Origin: Legionella sp.
Lineage (GTDB): Bacteria > Pseudomonadota > Gammaproteobacteria > Legionellales > Legionellaceae
Direction of reading: 5' to 3'
DNA: 9,576 nt
Assembly (NCBI GenBank): GCA_004297865.1
Contig: SCSO01000106.1
Location: forward strand, 1 to 9,576
The notes under the pieces were generated by a model. It was not told where the DNA came from, ran no database searches, and worked only from the letters and a program-made list of their open reading frames with translations. Below are positions 6,248-9,576 of this stretch, in pieces. Numbering within the stretch: the first letter of the stretch is position 1; every line of letters starts with the position of its first letter. Position numbers and translations under genes: made by a program.

Positions 6248-6267
6248 AGCAATTTTATAAAATTGCT
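6248..6267. promoter_or_regulatory. Perfect 20-bp palindrome, candidate operator or hairpin, between coq7 and the oxidoreductase gene
   Basis: AGCAATTTTA is followed directly by its reverse complement TAAAATTGCT, with GCTCGAGC (8-bp palindrome) overlapping its right end. A second dyad, ATTCAG (6282-6287) and CTGAAT (6294-6299) around TATAGA, lies 14 bp further on. Both are in the 168-bp divergent spacer 6181-6348, where the coq7 and oxidoreductase promoters must lie. This suggests binding by a dimeric regulator; it is not an intrinsic terminator because neither side has a T-run. Confidence 0.45.
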
Positions 6268-6348
6268 CGAGCTTAAAAAGAATTCAGTATAGACTGAATA
6301 GAGTAAGCTTTTAAATCTAATAGAATTCGCCAACAATAAGGCTAAGAT

Positions 6349-7431
6349 GTGACTAAAAAAAATAATTTTTTGATCTATGGGTCTTATGGATATACTGGCA
6401 ATTTAATTGCGGAATTATGTATTAACCATGGTTTAAATCCTGTTCTCGCAGGACGTAATCAGGAAAAATTGCAACAACAAGCGCAGAATTTAAAGTTACC
6501 TTATCTAGTCATTGATTTAGAAAACTCCCAAGAAATAGACAAGGCTTTAGAAAATTTTATTGCCGTGATCAACTGCGCAGGCCCCTTTATGTATACCTAC
6601 GCCAAAATGGCTACGGCCTGCATTAAAACGAATACTCATTATTTGGACATTACCGGCGAATACAAAGTATTTGAAGAGTTGATGAAATGGGATGCCCAGG
6701 CCAAAGCCGCCGGGATAATGCTTTTGCCGGGGGCGGGTTTCGATGTTGTTCCAAGTGATTGTCTCGCACAACATTTGAAGAGTCTTTTACCTGATGCCAC
6801 GCATCTAACTCTCGCCATAGCGGCTAAACAAAATGACAGTAGTGCGGGTTTAGGCATTTCTCGCGGCACAGCAAAGACTGCTTTAGAAGGTTTAGCTGAA
6901 GGCACTATGATTCGTGATAAAGGGGCATTAAAACGGATTTCTTTAAATGGTAAAGCAAGAAATTTCGACTTTGGCGGAAATAAGCCCTTAATGTGTTCTA
7001 CGATATCTTGGGGTGATATTGCTTCTGCTTGGTGGAGTACCCGGATCCCTCACATTGAAGTCTATATGGCCTTACCTAAAAAAATCATCAAAATGAATAA
7101 ATTTTTAAGTCTTATTAAATCCATTTTGAAATGGGCACCTTTAAAAAGTTACATGGAAAAGAAAATCGAGCAAATGCCCGAAGGCCCTTCTTTAAAATCC
7201 AGACAAAATTCTATCGCCAAAATTTATGGTGAGGTAGTCAATACCCAAGGACACTCCAAGTCGGCATTAATGACTACCCCCAATGGTTATGAGCTGACCT
7301 CCATTTCCGTTTTATTGATAATCAATAAAATTTTAGCAGGTCATGCACCTGCAGGTTTTCAAACCCCGTCCACTGCTTACTCCAAAGAGTTGGTCATGGA
7401 AATTCCTGGGGTTACCCGCATTGATCTATGA
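6349..7431 (+). CDS. Saccharopine-dehydrogenase-like NAD(P)-binding oxidoreductase, substrate unknown
   Basis: A 360-residue protein of the saccharopine dehydrogenase-like family, which includes mycobacterial trans-acting enoyl reductases as well as many uncharacterised members. The N-terminus has the Rossmann strand and loop FLIYGSYGYTGNLIAEL with G11-x-x-G14-x-x-G17. AGRN (R36) follows the second strand and suggests NADP preference. INCAGPF (74-80), YLDITGE (98-104) and LLPGAGFDVVPSDCLA (125-140) are the conserved blocks of this branch. True saccharopine dehydrogenase activity is unlikely. The start is GTG at 6349: AAGG lies 7 nt upstream and an in-frame TAA immediately upstream excludes a longer start. 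An overlapping ATG at 6347 is in another frame and stops at once. The last sense codon CTA doubles as the engB stop on the other strand. Confidence 0.85.
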   Translation: MTKKNNFLIYGSYGYTGNLIAELCINHGLNPVLAGRNQEKLQQQAQNLKLPYLVIDLENSQEIDKALENFIAVINCAGPFMYTYAKMATACIKTNTHYLDITGEYKVFEELMKWDAQAKAAGIMLLPGAGFDVVPSDCLAQHLKSLLPDATHLTLAIAAKQNDSSAGLGISRGTAKTALEGLAEGTMIRDKGALKRISLNGKARNFDFGGNKPLMCSTISWGDIASAWWSTRIPHIEVYMALPKKIIKMNKFLSLIKSILKWAPLKSYMEKKIEQMPEGPSLKSRQNSIAKIYGEVVNTQGHSKSALMTTPNGYELTSISVLLIINKILAGHAPAGFQTPSTAYSKELVMEIPGVTRIDL

Positions 7432-8037
7432 GTTTTGATTGATGTTGAGCCACACATTTAATTGTTGAATTAACTCAGCCACGCCTTCTTTTTTCAGAGA
7501 AGAAAAGGCTTGCACACTAATCAAGTGTTTTGCTAAATCATAATGTTTGCGAACTTTAGCTAGAGCATTATTCACTTCACTACGATTTAATTTATCGGCT
7601 TTGGTTAATAAAATGTGCACGGGAAGTTCACCTTCAAGAGCCCATTCGATCATCGTCTGATCAAGGTCTTTTAATGGGTGACGAATATCCATTAATAAAA
7701 CCAAGCCTTTTAAACTGTCTCTAACCTCAAGGTAGTGGGCAAGGTTTTTTTGCCATTCTAATTTCACTTGCAAAGCCACTTTTGCATAACCATAACCAGG
7801 CAAATCGACTAAACGTCGTTCAGGATCAATGGCAAACAAATTAATGAGTTGCGTACGTCCGGGTGTTTTACTGGTGCGCGCTAAACTTTTAATGCCGGTC
7901 AAACAATTCAAGGCACTGGATTTCCCCGCATTAGAGCGTCCAGCAAAGGCTACTTCATAGCCTTCATCATCGGGAAGTTGGCTGACTTTTGCAGCACTTT
8001 TAATAAATACCGCTTTTGCGTAAGGATTTGTTAACAT
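7426..8037 (-). CDS. engB: EngB (YihA/YsxC) ribosome-biogenesis GTPase
   Basis: A TRAFAC-class GTPase needed for late assembly of the large ribosomal subunit; essential in E. coli and B. subtilis. The 203-residue length is normal. All nucleotide motifs are intact: G1 GRSNAGKS (33-40), the switch I region TSKTPGRTQ (55-63), G3 DLPGYGYAK (78-86), G4 TKAD (145-148) and G5-like FSSLKKEG (178-185). The ATG at 8037 gives the usual N-terminus, but no strong Shine-Dalgarno is visible. It is divergent from the cytochrome c4-dsbA pair, a neighbourhood also known from Pseudomonas and relatives. Its 3' end overlaps the oxidoreductase gene by 6 bp with no hairpin between, so transcription of the two genes may collide. 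Confidence 0.96.
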   Translation of the reverse strand: MLTNPYAKAVFIKSAAKVSQLPDDEGYEVAFAGRSNAGKSSALNCLTGIKSLARTSKTPGRTQLINLFAIDPERRLVDLPGYGYAKVALQVKLEWQKNLAHYLEVRDSLKGLVLLMDIRHPLKDLDQTMIEWALEGELPVHILLTKADKLNRSEVNNALAKVRKHYDLAKHLISVQAFSSLKKEGVAELIQQLNVWLNINQNS

Positions 8038-8052
8038 AATTAATAATTCATT

Positions 8053-8081
8053 TTGGGATTTTCACCTAAGCAGTGTACCAT
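8053..8081 (+). promoter_or_regulatory. Candidate sigma-70 promoter for the cytochrome c4-dsbA operon
   Basis: TTGGGA (8053-8058), a 17-bp spacer, and TACCAT (8076-8081) each match 4 of 6 consensus bases. They are placed to give a leader of about 20 nt before the ATG at 8109. The 71-bp spacer must also hold the engB promoter, which I could not assign. Confidence 0.33.
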
Positions 8082-8108
8082 TAATTTAAAAATTTTGATG
8101 AGAAATCG

Positions 8109-8708
8109 ATGAAAAAATTAGCACTAGCCTTTATATTGTGCTGGTCGTTCACAAGTTATGCGGAAGAAACCACGCAAACACCAGCCAATAAAGCCACAGT
8201 TTGTACAGCCTGTCATGGGGTTGAAGGGATTAGTCCGCAACCCATCTGGCCCAATTTAGCAGGACAGCATCCTACTTATTTTGTGAAACAATTGAAAGAT
8301 ATCAAAATCGGTAAGTTACGTAATGTCCCAACCATGACGGGTATTGTTGCTTCTTTAACTGATCAAGACATGCTGGAATTGGCCAATTATTATGCTATGA
8401 TGCCTCGCGCCAAAGGAGTAACCCCTAAAAAATACTTAAAAAGGGGAGAGCAATTGTATCGTGGGGGCGATTTGACTAAACACATCACCGCTTGCATTGC
8501 TTGCCATGGGCCAAAGGGAACTGGGAACGCAGAAGCAGGTTTCCCTATTATTTCAGGGCAGCACAGTGAATATCTTGTGTTACAATTGCAAGCTTATAAA
8601 GACGGCAAACGTAATAATGATCTAAACCATATCATGCATGATATTAGCAAGAGAATGGATCAAGACGATATGGAAGCAGTAGCTCATTATATTGAAGGTT
8701 TATATTAA
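8109..8708 (+). CDS. Cytochrome c4, periplasmic diheme cytochrome c
   Basis: A 199-residue diheme c-type cytochrome that carries electrons in the periplasm, usually between the bc1 complex and a terminal oxidase. The signal peptide MKKLALAFILCWSFTSYA is cleaved about residue 18. Two homologous cytochrome domains follow. Domain 1 has heme site CTACH (32-36) and probable axial M76 in PTMTGIVASLTDQDM; domain 2 has CIACH (129-133) and probable axial M176 in HIMHDISKRMDQDDM. Each half also keeps the c4 pattern P-x-L/I-x-GQH-x-x-Y-x-x-x-QL followed by YKDGKR or DIKIGKLR. Length and spacing are typical. It is first in an operon with dsbA, which begins 13 bp after its stop; apocytochrome cysteines and DsbA meet in the periplasm. 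Confidence 0.94.
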   Translation: MKKLALAFILCWSFTSYAEETTQTPANKATVCTACHGVEGISPQPIWPNLAGQHPTYFVKQLKDIKIGKLRNVPTMTGIVASLTDQDMLELANYYAMMPRAKGVTPKKYLKRGEQLYRGGDLTKHITACIACHGPKGTGNAEAGFPIISGQHSEYLVLQLQAYKDGKRNNDLNHIMHDISKRMDQDDMEAVAHYIEGLY

Positions 8709-8721
8709 GGAACTTATAAGT

Positions 8722-9330
8722 ATGTTAAAAAAATTACTTTGTATTTTATTTTTATTGCCCAGCATGGCAATGGCCGCAGAATTTGTTGAAGGTAAAGATT
8801 ATCAAGTGGTCGCACAATCGCCCAACAATGTGATCAAAGGCCCAACAGTGACTGAGTTTTTCAGCTATGGCTGTCCTTGGTGTTATAAAATGGAAAGTCC
8901 ATTAAATGAATGGTCAGGAAAACTGGGTAAGGCGGTGCGAATTGATCGAGTCCCTGTTGTCTTTAAACCCGATTGGGCACTGTATGCTAAAGCCTATTAC
9001 ACCGCAAAAACGTTAGCGCTTGCTGATAAAATGAATCCTTTATTATTTAAAGCGATTCAAGACGATAAGCAAGGTTTGAATTCCAAACAGTCTATGATTG
9101 ATTTCTTTGCTGCGAATGGCGTGGATAAAGAAATTGCCAAAAGTGCTTTTGAAAGTTCGCCGACTATTGATATGCGTGTAAATAATGGCATGGCCTTAAT
9201 GGCTCATTATCAAATTAGGGCGGTACCAGCTTTTGTGGTTAACAATCATTACAAAACAGACCTTCAAATGGCGGGTAGCCCGGAGCGCTTATTTAAGATC
9301 ATGAATTTTTTAATGAAGAGACCGGCCTAA
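8722..9330 (+). CDS. dsbA: DsbA-family periplasmic thiol:disulfide oxidoreductase with CPWC active site
   Basis: A 202-residue thioredoxin-fold protein that introduces disulfides into exported proteins. The ATG at 8722 is chosen over an in-frame TTG at 8692: AAGGA (8707-8711) lies 10 nt before the ATG and would be inside the longer version, and the ATG gives a clean signal peptide (MLKKLLCILFLLPSMAMA, cleaved about 18/19). Mature features are TEFFSYGCPWCYKM (active site C51-P-W-C54), the family's helical insertion (about 83-150), and the cis-proline loop RAVPAFVVNN with P169. E. coli DsbA has CPHC, so Trp replaces the His that tunes its strongly oxidising potential. The position after cytochrome c4 matches DsbA genes of other gammaproteobacteria. 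DsbC or DsbG function is unlikely because no dimerisation domain is present. Confidence 0.9.
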   Translation: MLKKLLCILFLLPSMAMAAEFVEGKDYQVVAQSPNNVIKGPTVTEFFSYGCPWCYKMESPLNEWSGKLGKAVRIDRVPVVFKPDWALYAKAYYTAKTLALADKMNPLLFKAIQDDKQGLNSKQSMIDFFAANGVDKEIAKSAFESSPTIDMRVNNGMALMAHYQIRAVPAFVVNNHYKTDLQMAGSPERLFKIMNFLMKRPA

Positions 9331-9343
9331 GACCCCATATATA

Positions 9344-9371
9344 TGTAGGTTGGGTCACGACCCAACCTACA
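9344..9371. repeat. TGTAGGTTGGGTC inverted repeat (REP-like short palindrome)
   Basis: TGTAGGTTGGGTC (9344-9356) and GACCCAACCTACA (9359-9371) form a perfect 13-bp inverted repeat around AC; as RNA it folds with a 4-nt loop and 12 pairs. A partial direct copy (AACCTAC) follows at 9371-9377. It lies between convergent genes and has no T-tail. From general knowledge, GTAGGTTGGG palindromes occur as dispersed repeats in many bacterial genomes; its copy number here cannot be seen. Confidence 0.65.
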
Positions 9372-9405
9372 ACCTACGAACGACAAATGCGATCTAGAAA
9401 TTTTA

Positions 9406-9576
9406 TCACAACAACTTCCCAGGATTTTCCAAACTCAAAAATCCCGTATTAAAATCATAGGCGAAAATTTCTGCATAACGACCCCAGTCAATCATAGTCC
9501 GCAAAACCCGATCCGCTTCTTTCTCACTTAAATAATCTTCAAGCTTTGTTAAAAAGCGCTCTTCCGAAACTCGATG
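9406..9576 (-). CDS. C-terminal end of an ABC-transporter ATP-binding protein with AAA-associated domain (partial)
   Basis: The minus-strand frame is open from the window edge to TGA at 9406-9408 and gives 56 residues, HRVSEERFLTKLEDYLSE...RTMIDWGRYAEIFAYDFNTGFLSLENPGKLL. No start codon lies in the window. The ending IDWGRYAE-F-YD--TG-LSLE is the hallmark, recalled from the family, of the AAA-associated C-terminal domain fused to NitT/TauT-type (nitrate/sulfonate/taurine-like) ABC ATPases. The Walker motifs would lie outside the window, so the ATPase part is inference. The gene converges on dsbA across the 9344-9371 repeat. Confidence 0.75.
   Translation of the reverse strand, partial: HRVSEERFLTKLEDYLSEKEADRVLRTMIDWGRYAEIFAYDFNTGFLSLENPGKLL

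Noticed and set aside
6347..6352. ATG at 6347 as a start or a short leader peptide
   Set aside because: It is followed at once by TGA; the overlapping GTG at 6349 with AAGG 7 nt upstream is the start of the real gene.
8692..8721. TTG start at 8692 for dsbA (adds 10 residues)
   Set aside because: It overlaps the cytochrome c4 gene, contains the ribosome site AAGGA of the ATG at 8722, and spoils the signal peptide.
1..9576. Defence system, toxin-antitoxin pair, prophage or CRISPR array
   Set aside because: Every sizeable frame is explained by a housekeeping or envelope family, no spaced direct repeats are present, and no integrase, transposase or tRNA-bordered junction was seen.

Overview
The window is an AT-rich, gene-dense chromosomal stretch of a gammaproteobacterium. 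Four things suggest the order Legionellales or a close relative: a PagP/Rcp-type lipid A palmitoyltransferase, a small secreted protein that resembles (from memory) the DUF4949 proteins of Legionella, a Coq7-type ubiquinone hydroxylase instead of UbiF, and an engB / cytochrome c4 / dsbA neighbourhood. No rRNA or tRNA gene, CRISPR array, transposase or phage gene was seen. This looks like core and envelope chromosome, not an accessory island, and I found no convincing new multi-gene system.

Layout. Positions 1-1188 (+) are the C-terminal 395 residues of the fused 23S rRNA methyltransferase RlmKL, ending at a GGGATGC hairpin. Next comes a minus-strand group: a DUF962/Mpo1-like membrane protein (1226-1771), a small secreted protein (1884-2303) and PagP (2384-2956). 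A 139-bp divergent spacer with a perfect 16-bp palindrome separates pagP from a plus-strand APC amino acid permease (3096-4487). The permease ends at a second GGGATGC hairpin, facing a coq7-pit pair on the minus strand (5539-6180 and 4528-5517). A 168-bp divergent spacer with a perfect 20-bp palindrome leads to a GTG-started saccharopine-dehydrogenase-like oxidoreductase (6349-7431, +). Its tail overlaps the tail of engB (7426-8037, -) by 6 bp. A diheme cytochrome c4 (8109-8708, +) and a DsbA-family oxidoreductase (8722-9330, +) form a short operon divergent from engB. A TGTAGGTTGGGTC inverted repeat follows. The window closes inside the 3' end of a minus-strand ABC-transporter ATPase of the AAA-associated C-terminal-domain type (9406-9576), which has no start codon in the window.

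How the genes work together. Most are housekeeping or envelope functions: ribosome maturation (RlmKL, EngB), respiration (Coq7 for ubiquinone, cytochrome c4 for periplasmic electron transfer), nutrient uptake (APC permease, Pit), and envelope modification and folding (PagP, DsbA). Points for a second look are the residue at the acyl-chain ruler position and a cysteine pair in PagP, a CPWC active site in DsbA, loss of a motif I glycine in the RlmK domain, the palindromes in the two divergent spacers, and several hairpin/repeat elements. No gene-free stretch exceeds 300 bp.
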